NCBI GenBank assembly: GCA_963784615.1
Contig: CAWASG010000001.1
Location: forward strand, 806,001-870,000
Reading direction: 5' to 3'
Source: UBA11403 sp963784615
Lineage (GTDB): Bacteria > Pseudomonadota > Gammaproteobacteria > Legionellales > Legionellaceae
Length of the DNA: 64,000 bases
The notes beneath the pieces were generated by a model, which saw only the letters and a program-made list of their open reading frames with translations, was not told the origin of the DNA and made no database searches. Made by a program: the position numbers and the translations under genes. Each line of letters starts with the position of its first letter. The first letter of the stretch is position 1. Positions 1 through 8,505 of the stretch are shown one piece after another.

Positions 1-618
1 CACGCTGATCATTTTAAGATGTCAGGAATTCTATTTAATATGAAAACTCTGCTGACACATCCTGTGTTTTTGCGATTTGCTCTTTGCCCATTTTTAACCT
101 ATGGGGGAATCCTGGCATGGATTACTGCAGCACCTGTTGTGCTCCAGGAAAAACTGGGACTATCACCTGTGATGTTTGCATGGATTTATGTTATTCCCGG
201 GATAGGATTTGCCATTGGCGGATTTTTAAATGCAAGATGGGTGGAACGATTAGGAATAGATAAAATGATTTATCTAGGTATATGGATACAACTGCTGGCA
301 GGAGTTTTAATGCTGCTACTTTATGAAGCTAATTATTTTAATGCTTGGGTTATTATCATCCCAGTAATCATTTATATGCTTGGTGCAAGCTTAATCTTCC
401 CTAACTCATCAGCAGGCGCTTTCGTCCCTTTCGCGCACATTGCTGGAACTGCCGGAGCAGTTTTCGGATGCATGCAAATTGCTGGTGGAGCGATATCTAG
501 TAGTTTACTCGCCATTATACATGATGAGAATCAACAACCTATGGCGTTGGCATTCATCATTTCCGCACTTATAACCCTAATCATTTTCACATTTTTAAGA
601 GGAAAAGAGTCCGTATAG
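1..618 (+). CDS. MFS drug-efflux transporter (Bcr/CflA-like), C-terminal part
   Basis: Carboxy-terminal half of a major facilitator superfamily exporter. The frame is open to the left edge, so the gene starts outside the window; the ATG at 19 is probably internal. The visible part has about six hydrophobic segments with a short charged hairpin (ARWVERLGIDK), as expected for helices 7-12 of a 12-helix carrier. The pattern of a G-x-L-A-W start, 'GLSPVMFAWIYVIPGIGFAIG' style helix and 'LNARWVERLG' loop is like Bcr/CflA multidrug exporters. Substrate cannot be told. The stop is TAG at 616-618, followed by repeat-rich DNA. Confidence 0.8.
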   Translation, partial: HADHFKMSGILFNMKTLLTHPVFLRFALCPFLTYGGILAWITAAPVVLQEKLGLSPVMFAWIYVIPGIGFAIGGFLNARWVERLGIDKMIYLGIWIQLLAGVLMLLLYEANYFNAWVIIIPVIIYMLGASLIFPNSSAGAFVPFAHIAGTAGAVFGCMQIAGGAISSSLLAIIHDENQQPMALAFIISALITLIIFTFLRGKESV

Positions 619-679
619 TGGGCTCCATTGTATGATCAATAAAGATACATGGAATAAATTGACAGCTCCGTAGCCTCAT

Positions 680-820
680 TGCCATTAAGTTAAGGGAAAT
701 AATCGGACGTAGGTTGGGTTGAGCGAGAGCGAAGCCCAACAAAATTGTCATGTTGGGCTTCGCTCTCGCTCAACCCAACCTACGCGTACATCAATCATTT
801 TTTTTCCTAACTTAATGGCA
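680..820. repeat. Palindromic element, family A copy 1
   Basis: Terminal inverted repeats TGCCATTAAGTTA / TAACTTAATGGCA enclose a long hairpin with stem GTAGGTTGGGTTGAGCGAGA and its complement around an AT-rich loop. A short GCTCCGTAG sequence occurs directly on both sides (665-673 and 823-831), possibly a target duplication or part of the outer repeat. It looks like a non-autonomous MITE-like unit; no transposase is inside. Confidence 0.85.
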
Positions 821-838
821 GTGCTCCGTAGTTGCTAT

Positions 839-1040
839 GGTTGACGCACGCGCAGATCTAAAATTACAAACCTATATTCGCGCGTCAACCGGGGTTAGTC
901 TGTCCCGGAAGAAAGATCCTTATTGTGAATAAATAAAACAAAAAATAAAGATTTTTCAGTCATAAAAATAGGGCGCGCATCAACCCGGTTGCCGCGTCGA
1001 GTTTGTTTTGGCATTGTCGATTTGTGCGGGCGGCAACCAG
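839..1040. repeat. Two short GGTTGACGC/GGTTGCCGC hairpins, family C
   Basis: Inverted repeats GGTTGACGC (839-847) with GCGTCAACC (about 882-890), and GGTTGCCGC (987-995) with GCGGCAACC (1030-1038). Each is followed by a short Cs/GGCTAC tail similar to the copy at 2048-2105. The second sits immediately 3' of the stop of the next minus-strand gene. No T-tract follows, so a terminator role is only possible. Confidence 0.6.
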
Positions 1041-1041
1041 G

Positions 1042-1887
1042 CTACAATGGTCTAAAAAAATGTCCCAGTCGTTTCTCAGCAGCTCGCGCTTCGAGTTCCT
1101 GTGAGGTAGAAATAACTTTAGACGGTTGAAACAAACGCGGTTTTTCGAGGAGCTGGGGAGATTGTTCTAACACGTTTTTCGCTGTATTAAGCAGTTCACC
1201 CAGTGTGTGATTCAGATGACAGCGTGCTTCGAATTGTTGATAAAGCCTGGCGCTAACGACCAGCATATTTTGCAATACTATACGAAAATGAGAAATCGGT
1301 CCTTCGAGTTTGCAAATGCAATCCAACTCTTCTCCACTCAGGTTTGCTTGAGCTTGACTGGATTCCAGGCTACCGATTAATTGACTCAAAACAAAATTCA
1401 TTGATTTTTGATTATCAACACAATAGACCAATTTTTGATGCACCAGTGAGGTTGTCGGTGGTGGCTTCAAGGCCACTGACTTTCGATTGGTTGTGGTGTG
1501 CTGCGGCGCTTGATTTAAATGATAACGCTGTAATATACGCAATAATGCGTCGATTAATTGATTGAGCATGGAGAGTGCATGATGAAGGTCTTCGCCTCCT
1601 AACGCAAAAGACAAGCGCTCCAGATTCGTTGTTGTTGAATATTGGGAGGATACGCCAAGTATTTGCCAAACGCTTTGACTGTATCGAAACAATTGCTGCA
1701 ATGCATCCTGCGTATCCAAACGAAATTGAAGAACCAATTGCAGTGTTCGGAGATTATTGACTTCAGAGCCACCCTCGCCTGTCTCTTCATCGCTCAAGTC
1801 TACAGCAGACTGTAAACTGTCTTGCATGCGAGTTAAACAAGCCTCGGCCTCTTGAATTAACTGATTTTGTTGTTTAACCAAGTCCAT
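1042..1887 (-). CDS. hypothetical helical protein, 281 aa
   Basis: Unrecognised. The protein is rich in Gln, Leu and Glu, without signal peptide or membrane segment, and looks mostly alpha-helical with likely coiled-coil stretches (residues 1-35, 45-75, 100-125, 190-245). The middle (about 126-145) is Thr/Pro-rich and probably a linker between two helical domains. ATG at 1887 begins MDLVKQQNQL. It stands alone between repeat-rich gaps. The length and composition fit a cytoplasmic structural or effector protein, but no function is assigned. Confidence 0.7.
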   Translation of the reverse strand: MDLVKQQNQLIQEAEACLTRMQDSLQSAVDLSDEETGEGGSEVNNLRTLQLVLQFRLDTQDALQQLFRYSQSVWQILGVSSQYSTTTNLERLSFALGGEDLHHALSMLNQLIDALLRILQRYHLNQAPQHTTTNRKSVALKPPPTTSLVHQKLVYCVDNQKSMNFVLSQLIGSLESSQAQANLSGEELDCICKLEGPISHFRIVLQNMLVVSARLYQQFEARCHLNHTLGELLNTAKNVLEQSPQLLEKPRLFQPSKVISTSQELEARAAEKRLGHFFRPL

Positions 1888-2047
1888 ACTTGATCCCAGC
1901 TATCTACATTAGATTCATATACTGTTATTTAAGTTTAGCACACTAGAGCAGAGATTGATCAGATCAAACGCATCTAAACTGATTGTTTGCCATGCTTTTA
2001 GCGTAATGGCTAATGTCCAAAATAAATGACTTCAATGATACATCCAT

Positions 2048-2105
2048 CCCGGTTGACGCGCGGGAATTTTATTGCCGTTGTAGATTCGATCGTGCGTCAA
2101 CCGGG
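2048..2105. repeat. CCCGGTTGACGC hairpin, family C
   Basis: Arms CCCGGTTGACGCGCG and CGTGCGTCAACCGGG flank a roughly 27-base loop. It is the clearest copy of the family also seen at 839-1040. Confidence 0.65.
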
Positions 2106-2115
2106 CTACGCTACA

Positions 2116-2214
2116 GAGGGAATTAATCGGAGTACGTTGGGTTGAGCGAGAGCGAAGCCCAACTTTGTGTACATCAATCATTTTTTCCTTAACTTAATGG
2201 TAGTGAGGCTACGC
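2116..2214. repeat. Palindromic element, family A, reduced copy
   Basis: Only one arm of the central hairpin (GTTGAGCGAGAGCGAAGCCC) remains, with the right terminal part TTAACTTAATGG and the GAGGCTACG end. The element ends just before the stop of the giant repeat gene at 2233. Confidence 0.7.
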
Positions 2215-2232
2215 TGGCCAAAAAGCTTATTT

Positions 2233-5200
2233 CTACGGAGTGAATTTACTGTCTAACGAATCTGGGGTAGTAGACTGATCTTGATCCTGCTTCAAAAAAT
2301 TTTCGATGCAAGTGAGCACCTCCAGCTTGCCAGCCTCTGTCGCTGCTATAAGTGTGAAAGACACTGCATCCTGGTTGGGCTTGTTATCTCCAGTCAAAGT
2401 CAGTATATGAGAGACGATATCCCACTTTCGAAAGCGTGCCGCTGCCTTAAGTGCGGCAGAAACTCCCTCCTGATTGGGCTTGATGTCTCCAGTCAACTTC
2501 AGTATTTGTGTGACGATAGTTAACTTGCCAGCGGCTGCCGCACAATTAAGTGCGGCATACACAGCCTTCTGATCGGGCTTGTTATCTTTAGTCAAATTCA
2601 GTATTTGAATGACGATATTTAGCTCGCCAGCGCGTGCCGCACTATTAAGTGCCGCTGACACAGCCTTCTGATCGGGCTTGTTATCTTTAGTCAAATTCAG
2701 TATTTGTCTGACGATACCCCAATTGTCATAGCCTGCCGCTATATTAAGTGCGGCAGACACAGCCTTCTGATCGGGTTTGTTATCTTCAATCAACTTCAGT
2801 ATTTGAGTGACGATATTCCAGTTGCGATCGTCTACCGCGCTCTTAAGTGCGGCAGAAACTGCCTCCTGATTGGGATTGATATCTTTAGTCAGTATTTGTT
2901 CGACGATATCCCACTTGTGAAAGTTTGCCGCTTCTTTGAGTGCGAAAGACACAGCCTCCCGATTGGGATTGATATCTTTAGTCAGTATTTGTTTGACGAT
3001 ATCCCACCTGTCAAAGCGTGGAGCTCCACTAAGTGCGGCAGACACAGCTAGCTCATTGGGTATGTTATCTCCAGTCAAATCCAGTATTTGTTTGACGATA
3101 TCCCACTCGCGATCGTTTGCCGCACTATTAAGTGCGTCAAACAGAGCCATCTGATTGGGATTGATATCTTTAGTTAACTTCAGTATTTGTTTGACGATAT
3201 CCCACTTGTGAAAGTTTCCCGCTACACTAAGTGCGGCAGACACAGCTTGCTCATTGAGTTTGTTATCTCCAGTCACAGTCAACTTCAGTATTTGAGTGAC
3301 GATATTCCAGTTGCGATCGTCTACCGCGCTCTTAAGTGCGGCAGAAACTGCCTCCTGATTGGGCTTGTTATCTTCGGTCAAATTCAGTATTTGTGAGACG
3401 ATAACCCACTTGCCAGAGTATACCGCACTATGAAGTGCGTCAGATACAGCCTTCTGATTGGGCTTGTTATCTTCATTCAACTTCAGTATTTGAGTGATGA
3501 TATCCCAGTTGTGAGCCCTTGCCGCTTCTTTGAGTGCGGCAGAAACTGCCTCCTGATTGGGTTTGTTATCTCCAGTCAAATCCAGTATATGAGTGACGAT
3601 ATTTAACTTGCCAGCGCTTGCCGCTGCATTAAGTGCGTCAGATACAGCCTTCTGATTGGGCTTATTATCTTTAGTCAAATTCAGTATATGAGTGACTATA
3701 TTTAACTCGCCAGCGCTTGCCGCTGCATTAAGTGCGTCAGATACAGCCTTCTGATTGGGCTTGTTATCTTTAGTCAAATCCAGTATATGAGTGACGATAT
3801 TTAACTTGCCAGCGCTTGCCGCTACATTAAGTGCGTCAGATACAGCCTTCTGATTGGGCTTGTTATCTTTAATAATCAAATCCAGTATTTGTGAGACGAT
3901 ACTTAACTCGTCAGAGTATACCGCTCTATTAAGTGCGGCAGAAACTGCCTCCTGATTGGGCTTGTTATCTTCAGTCAAATTCAGTATTTGTGAGACGATA
4001 ACCCACTTGCCAGCGTCTGCCGCACTATTAAGTGCGTCAGATACAGTCTTCTGATTGGGCATATTATCTCCAGACGAACTCAAAATCCGCATCAATAAAG
4101 CCGGATTATCATACCGAATGGCTTTTTCCAACATACTCATGTCATCACCAAATGATTCATTTCCCCATAGAATATGTTGGTTATTTAAATGGTTAATGAG
4201 AATATCCTGAAGTGCTGGCTCTTGAGTATATAGTAATGCTTCAAGCACTGTCCTCTTCTGAGTGAGCTCGTCATCAAATGAACTCATGGACTGTAATATT
4301 TCCAATACATTTAATGATTTATCCCAACGGCGCCAAACTTGCTCAATATAAAACGCTTTTAATGCATAGATATCGGCAGGATAATATCGACTGTCGCGAA
4401 GTTCAGGGCATACATGCAGAAGGTTATAAACACTCGCCCGGAGATCCCCCCATTTATCCTTCAGCGACTCAAAAGTACCTGAATCCATTGTGATTAATTC
4501 TTGTTTAAATAGCTTAAGTCTGTTTTCAATGTGTTGATTGGAAATATTCATGCTTCTCAACGCTGATAAAACTTCATCAGACGGCTCACTTGTGAAGCGC
4601 GAAAATTGATTTAAGATAAACTCGCTTATCGCCAAGATGTTGCCATCGGGTGTGCCGCTAGGACTCGCTGGGCTTACTCGTTTTAAATACTGATACAAAT
4701 CAGCCCATAATATCACTGATGTTTCATTGACCGATGCTTTGCCAACTGCTTGCTGGAGCGCAAGAATAGACGGCTGAAGTACCTCAGGGCTTAACGGAAG
4801 TGTTGTCGTAGAGCCATAAGAAAGCATATAAGTATAAAATGGGTGGGTTGATATCAATGCGCCAATGTCTCTTTTACTTTCTTGGGCTTCTTCCGCAATG
4901 ACTTCGAGCCATAACTTCACCTTCTCGACAGGTATTCCACTAATCAATATATGCGAAGGCAGTTTTTGTCTTAACGCGTCCCCCTCAGCACTGGCCAGGA
5001 GATGTTTAAATACCTGGCGTTGCGCTGGTTGCCTAACATCAATGAACGTAAGCATATCAATACCAAACCATCGATAAAACTTGACAATACTATCAGCGCT
5101 TCCTGAAAACATAATCGATGGCATTCTGGGAGGTGGGTCTTCAATTAAAAGAAGTTGGGTTGGATGCTCAAAAGTACCGCCGGATAAATTGGAGGATTTG

Positions 5201-5874
5201 AAGCCTGCTGGCGTTGCCCCATTTACAGGTACTTTCTGGTTTAATGCAAGGCCCCGTATACCGCTATAATGATTGTTTGCATAATCTAGTAATTGACTTA
5301 CAGACGGTGTATCAATCTGATTCAATAGATGATAGACCACGTTAAGTTGATTCGTTGGGACCGAGAGATAAGGGCTGTGAAATTGAATAAAATGGTGCAA
5401 TATCCCCGAATCGGTGATAGCCGCTGCATTGTTGCTACTTTCCAATATCCATAGCAAGAAGGCACAAAATCGCTCTGGATTATCAAAATGCAAACTGCTC
5501 AGCGGGATAAGGCTGGTCAAGTTGGCTTGATCAGAAAATTGTGTTTTTAAAGATTCATACAGACTAAATACCGCGAGTAATTGTTTATCCTCCATTTTGC
5601 AGTCTGAGGATTGAAACCATTCAGCCAGCAGCTCATATGATGGAGACCCAGATTGTTTTGCATACCATTCTAAAAGCTCTATTTGAGTGGTTAATTCATG
5701 TATTTCGTTCCTTATTTTATTTTTTTCGTCTTCAGTCAACCCCGGTTTAGGAATATCAAGTTTCCGACTTTGAATATTGCGCATGATTTCATCTGCGAGT
5801 TTCGGATTGCCACCGGCCTTGTCCAAACAGGTTTTGAGTGATTGGATGAGAGAAATAGATGTATGTAGTTTCAT
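2233..5874 (-). CDS. Giant tandem-repeat protein with 18 ankyrin-like 33-aa repeats
   Basis: About 1213 aa. The first ~600 residues are unique and mainly helical. The C-terminal half holds 18 tandem repeats of mostly 33 residues (31-35) with consensus D-N-K-P-N-Q-x-A-V-S-x-A-L-x-x-A-A-x-x-G-x-x-x-I-V-x-x-I-L-x-L-T-x. The A-L-x-x-A-A...G-x-x-x-I-V core matches the helix pair of ankyrin repeats, but the usual G-x-T-P-L-H loop is replaced by NKPNQ. The repeats span roughly 2290-4070. An earlier GTG at 5892 is in frame, but the GGAG inside that stretch serves the ATG at 5874. No signal peptide. Likely a protein-binding scaffold, possibly a secreted effector; substrate and partner unknown. Confidence 0.8.
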   Translation of the reverse strand: MKLHTSISLIQSLKTCLDKAGGNPKLADEIMRNIQSRKLDIPKPGLTEDEKNKIRNEIHELTTQIELLEWYAKQSGSPSYELLAEWFQSSDCKMEDKQLLAVFSLYESLKTQFSDQANLTSLIPLSSLHFDNPERFCAFLLWILESSNNAAAITDSGILHHFIQFHSPYLSVPTNQLNVVYHLLNQIDTPSVSQLLDYANNHYSGIRGLALNQKVPVNGATPAGFKSSNLSGGTFEHPTQLLLIEDPPPRMPSIMFSGSADSIVKFYRWFGIDMLTFIDVRQPAQRQVFKHLLASAEGDALRQKLPSHILISGIPVEKVKLWLEVIAEEAQESKRDIGALISTHPFYTYMLSYGSTTTLPLSPEVLQPSILALQQAVGKASVNETSVILWADLYQYLKRVSPASPSGTPDGNILAISEFILNQFSRFTSEPSDEVLSALRSMNISNQHIENRLKLFKQELITMDSGTFESLKDKWGDLRASVYNLLHVCPELRDSRYYPADIYALKAFYIEQVWRRWDKSLNVLEILQSMSSFDDELTQKRTVLEALLYTQEPALQDILINHLNNQHILWGNESFGDDMSMLEKAIRYDNPALLMRILSSSGDNMPNQKTVSDALNSAADAGKWVIVSQILNLTEDNKPNQEAVSAALNRAVYSDELSIVSQILDLIIKDNKPNQKAVSDALNVAASAGKLNIVTHILDLTKDNKPNQKAVSDALNAAASAGELNIVTHILNLTKDNKPNQKAVSDALNAAASAGKLNIVTHILDLTGDNKPNQEAVSAALKEAARAHNWDIITQILKLNEDNKPNQKAVSDALHSAVYSGKWVIVSQILNLTEDNKPNQEAVSAALKSAVDDRNWNIVTQILKLTVTGDNKLNEQAVSAALSVAGNFHKWDIVKQILKLTKDINPNQMALFDALNSAANDREWDIVKQILDLTGDNIPNELAVSAALSGAPRFDRWDIVKQILTKDINPNREAVSFALKEAANFHKWDIVEQILTKDINPNQEAVSAALKSAVDDRNWNIVTQILKLIEDNKPDQKAVSAALNIAAGYDNWGIVRQILNLTKDNKPDQKAVSAALNSAARAGELNIVIQILNLTKDNKPDQKAVYAALNCAAAAGKLTIVTQILKLTGDIKPNQEGVSAALKAAARFRKWDIVSHILTLTGDNKPNQDAVSFTLIAATEAGKLEVLTCIENFLKQDQDQSTTPDSLDSKFTP
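2290..4070 (-). repeat. 18 in-gene tandem repeats of about 99 bp
   Basis: Coding repeats with near-identical DNA in adjacent units, most clearly about 3590-3870, where three successive units encode almost the same AASAG(K/E)LNIVTHIL core. Spacing is 99 bp with a few 93- or 105-bp variants. This indicates growth by unequal crossover or slippage. Confidence 0.85.
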
Positions 5875-6073
5875 AATGTTAAAAGTCTCCACTCAGTAAG
5901 TGTAACCCAATTAACTTAAATGTAGCATAAAAAAGCATGTCTGCAAGTTGGTAACAGGACTCCAAGCTGTTCATTGAGCGCGCAGGGTTACGCCAAGAGC
6001 CGAAGAAGAGAACCCAACAAAGAGGCACGGGGCCGCATGCGATGGTTGTTGATATACGGACTCTGCAAATGAC

Positions 6074-6934
6074 TCAAAAGATCACAGGCCACAATGATTG
6101 ACTAAACTCCCAAAAGGCAGAAGGATCATTTTGCGTGAAAACGCGTTCATCGAGCTCTCTTGGCTTGCAATTAAATAGATATTGACCATTATAGTCAGCA
6201 GCAGCTGGATGAACTGCTGCGAATACCTGCGTTGATGCTCCTTGAGCTGGCGTTTTTACGCCTATGGCAGGACCTAAGTAACGATATGCAAGCTGTTGCC
6301 ATTTAGGCATATGCCTCCACAAGCGCGTACCTACCGTACCTGGATGTACAGCAATGACGGACTTTTTGGTACCAACAAATTGTTGCGCAAGTGCATGAGT
6401 AAAAAGAATATTGGCTAGCTTGGATACACCATAAGCTATCCAGGGCTTGTAATTAGTAGAGTTCATCTGTAATGGCAAGATTGGTTCAAATAATGCCAAA
6501 CGATACGCTTCACTACTAACGACAACAATCCGTCCATCTTCTTGTAAATAAGGCAGCAATGCTGTAACCAGCTTAAAATGCGCGATATGATTTACAAAAA
6601 AATGCTTTTCCATTCCTTCGATACCTTCACAATGCGGTAAAGCCATAATGCCAGCATTGCAAATAATCGCATCTATTTTTTTGTTTAAATGAATAACGTC
6701 ATGTATGGCATTTTGTATTTGCTCGTGGTTGCTAAGATCACAGGCTATGTAGGATTGACCTAAAGAAGCTGAAGATCGACCTATCTCGATAATATAAGCG
6801 CCTTTAGCGGATAGTACGCGGGCACACTCTTTACCTAAACCAGAATTAGTACCGGTTATCACAATCACTTTATTGCGCAAATCCAGGGTGTTTACGATAT
6901 CGTCTGCAGTACTGGAGCTATCAAAGTTTGTCAT
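6074..6934 (-). CDS. short-chain dehydrogenase/reductase (classical SDR)
   Basis: A 286-residue NAD(P)-dependent oxidoreductase of the retinol dehydrogenase/WWOX-like branch. It has the nucleotide-binding TGTNSGLG (27-34), the structural NAG (93-95), a catalytic Ser at 140/141 and the Y168-x-x-x-K172 pair (YGVSK). The Rossmann fold is complete and there is no signal peptide. ATG at 6934 begins MTNFDSSST. The gene stands alone, so the substrate cannot be predicted; lipophilic alcohols or ketones are typical for the branch. Confidence 0.85.
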   Translation of the reverse strand: MTNFDSSSTADDIVNTLDLRNKVIVITGTNSGLGKECARVLSAKGAYIIEIGRSSASLGQSYIACDLSNHEQIQNAIHDVIHLNKKIDAIICNAGIMALPHCEGIEGMEKHFFVNHIAHFKLVTALLPYLQEDGRIVVVSSEAYRLALFEPILPLQMNSTNYKPWIAYGVSKLANILFTHALAQQFVGTKKSVIAVHPGTVGTRLWRHMPKWQQLAYRYLGPAIGVKTPAQGASTQVFAAVHPAAADYNGQYLFNCKPRELDERVFTQNDPSAFWEFSQSLWPVIF

Positions 6935-7510
6935 TACAGTCCTTAAATTAGTGCCACATAATACGCCATCCTGAGCGCGTCTTTTTGCGAGAAGGATCTC
7001 CTGAATGAGGCGGAGATCCTTCTAGCAAAAAAAGGCCTCAGTCATCGCTTCGCCATCCGTCGTTGCGAGCGAAGCGCGGCAATCCAGAGTACCGAGCTTC
7101 GAACCCTGGATTGCTTCGTGCCTCGCAACGACGCCTGATACAACATTGCACATATTGTGAAGTTCATTGGGCGCGGATGGCGAAACGATGACTGAGACCC
7201 AAAAAAACGAGCTCAGAATGAACTTCACAATTTGTGCAATGATCTATCAGGCATCGTTGCGAGCGCCCCAGTACCTTCGGTACAAACAGCCAACATGAAC
7301 TTGCAGGTGGCGTCGTTGCGAGGTACGAAGCAATCCAGAGTACGGAGCTCCGAACCCTGGATTGCTTCGTACCTCGCAACGACGCCTGATACAACCTTGC
7401 ACATATTGTGAAGTTCATTAGGAGGCACGAAGCCACCTGCAAGTTCATTGTGGCTGTTTGTACCGAAGGTACTGAGGCACTCAGGATGACGTGCGAGTAG
7501 TTACAATAAA
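6935..7510. repeat. Repeat island, nested palindromes of family B
   Basis: Nearly the whole gap is repeat. 6990-7022 has a GAAGGATCTCC / GGAGATCCTTC hairpin. 7036-7200 is bounded by CAGTCATCG and CGATGACTG. 7271-7475 is a nested palindrome bounded by CAGTACCTTCGGTAC and its complement. Both inner parts carry GTCGTTGCGAGG...GAAGCAATCCAG and its reverse, with an arm like CACATATTGTGAAGTTCATT. Small open frames across it are translations of the repeat and are not genes. Confidence 0.85.
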
Positions 7511-8287
7511 TTAATGTATTCTTAGAATTGCATGCTTTAAGCAAGTCATTGCCCGACGAATTTTTTGCTCGGGTCGGGCTCTAAATGTAGTCTTCTTCAT
7601 AAAATAGTTTTCACCCTCGGGAGATTGCTCTGAAAAATAGTAATTGAAAACACACGATCTGGGGGCTTTAATTAGAACCGGATTAACTGCATGCCAGGAA
7701 CTGGTGTTGGTTTCCATCACGACTAATCGGTTAAATAGACTGGGTATTTCAATACAGTACTTGACAGTATCATCCCATAGCTCAAGATTACCTCCATTTT
7801 CCCGCTTCCAATCTGGACTCACATAGTACAAAAAATTCACTGATCGGTAGTATTGTTCAGTCTCTACATCATGAGAAATATCCAAATGGGGATTCAGATA
7901 ATAGCCTTTGGTTAATACACTAATGCCGCCAGCGATACTCGATCTGTCGGCAAATTGTTTCTTAATCTCGGTTATCTCTTCAACGGCAGCCACAACTTTA
8001 GGATCCTGCGTAGCAAGCAAGATATTTTGTACGATAGCGGCAGAATCTTTAAAATGGCAGTATTTTGATTTTATTTCTCCAGAACTTGATAACAAACTCA
8101 TTTGCTCTGGTTTAGGAAAATTTCGGTATATTTCTAGAACAATATCATCCGGTAGTAGTTTATCCAGTATAAAATGCCGGGCAACTTTTATGGGGTGCTC
8201 AAGAAAAAATTGTTGTTTCAATTGATCGGAAGATTCATGCAGCCTGTTGAAAATCAGATCGGTTAACTGCTCTTTCGTAATTGGCAT
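7511..8287 (-). CDS. 2-oxoglutarate/Fe(II) dioxygenase, prolyl-hydroxylase-like
   Basis: A 258-residue protein with the double-stranded beta-helix core of 2OG-Fe(II) oxygenases. The iron triad is visible as H134-x-D136 (PHLDIS) and H199 (SSWHAVNP), with R210 placed to bind 2-oxoglutarate. The 'RSVNFLYYVSPDW...ENGGNLELW' stretch is typical of prolyl 4-hydroxylase-like proteins (the N-F-L-Y-Y-x-x-P and GG-x-L-x-L-W motifs). The N-terminal ~110 residues are helical and also seen in bacterial hydroxylases that act on small molecules or peptides. ATG at 8287 (MPITKEQLTD). Substrate unknown. Confidence 0.8.
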   Translation of the reverse strand: MPITKEQLTDLIFNRLHESSDQLKQQFFLEHPIKVARHFILDKLLPDDIVLEIYRNFPKPEQMSLLSSSGEIKSKYCHFKDSAAIVQNILLATQDPKVVAAVEEITEIKKQFADRSSIAGGISVLTKGYYLNPHLDISHDVETEQYYRSVNFLYYVSPDWKRENGGNLELWDDTVKYCIEIPSLFNRLVVMETNTSSWHAVNPVLIKAPRSCVFNYYFSEQSPEGENYFMKKTTFRARPEQKIRRAMTCLKHAILRIH

Positions 8288-8400
8288 TTATGACTCATGA
8301 TATTCATCCTAGTTGATCATCTTAATCCCCACAAGAAAATGGATCAAGTCTGTCGGAACTCCGGGAAAACATATCATAATTTAAATGGTTTTGTTGGGCC

Positions 8401-8505
8401 ACTGCCAGTAAGTTAAGGGAATAAATCGGAGTAGGTTGAGCGAGAGCGAAGCCCAACCTAGGCGTACATCAATCATTTTTTCCTTACTTAATAGCAGTGA
8501 ACCTA
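8401..8505. repeat. Palindromic element, family A, reaching into the secF stop codon
   Basis: Left end ACTGCCAGTAAGTTAAGGG, a single hairpin arm GTTGAGCGAGAGCGAAGCCC and right end CCTTACTTAATAGCAGT. The outer CCTACGG contains the complement of the secF stop TAG (8503-8505). Confidence 0.75.

Larger units (their letters stand above)
1888..2232. other. Intergenic gap with repeats only
   Basis: Holds the family C hairpin at 2048-2105 and a reduced family A copy at 2116-2214. The remaining sequence (1888-2040) is AT-rich and could carry the promoter of the minus-strand gene ending at 1042. No credible gene seen. Confidence 0.6.

Noticed and set aside
2281..3396. Plus-strand frames opposite the 33-residue repeat gene
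   Set aside because: They are antisense shadows of the tandem repeats and repeat with the same period; no starts with ribosome sites.
2290..4070. CRISPR-like regular repeats
   Set aside because: Units are 99 bp, contiguous without unique spacers and code for protein.
6965..7022. Rho-independent terminator after the SDR promoter region
   Set aside because: The GAAGGATCTCC hairpin is followed by A residues on both strands, not T, so it is a repeat and not a classical terminator.
7022..7544. Several overlapping small open frames in the repeat island (with a LRGTKQSR-type peptide)
   Set aside because: They translate family B repeats; the same peptide appears at 31863-32220, 44979-45173 and 54483-54800 in different frames. 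No ribosome sites, and the frames cross palindromes.
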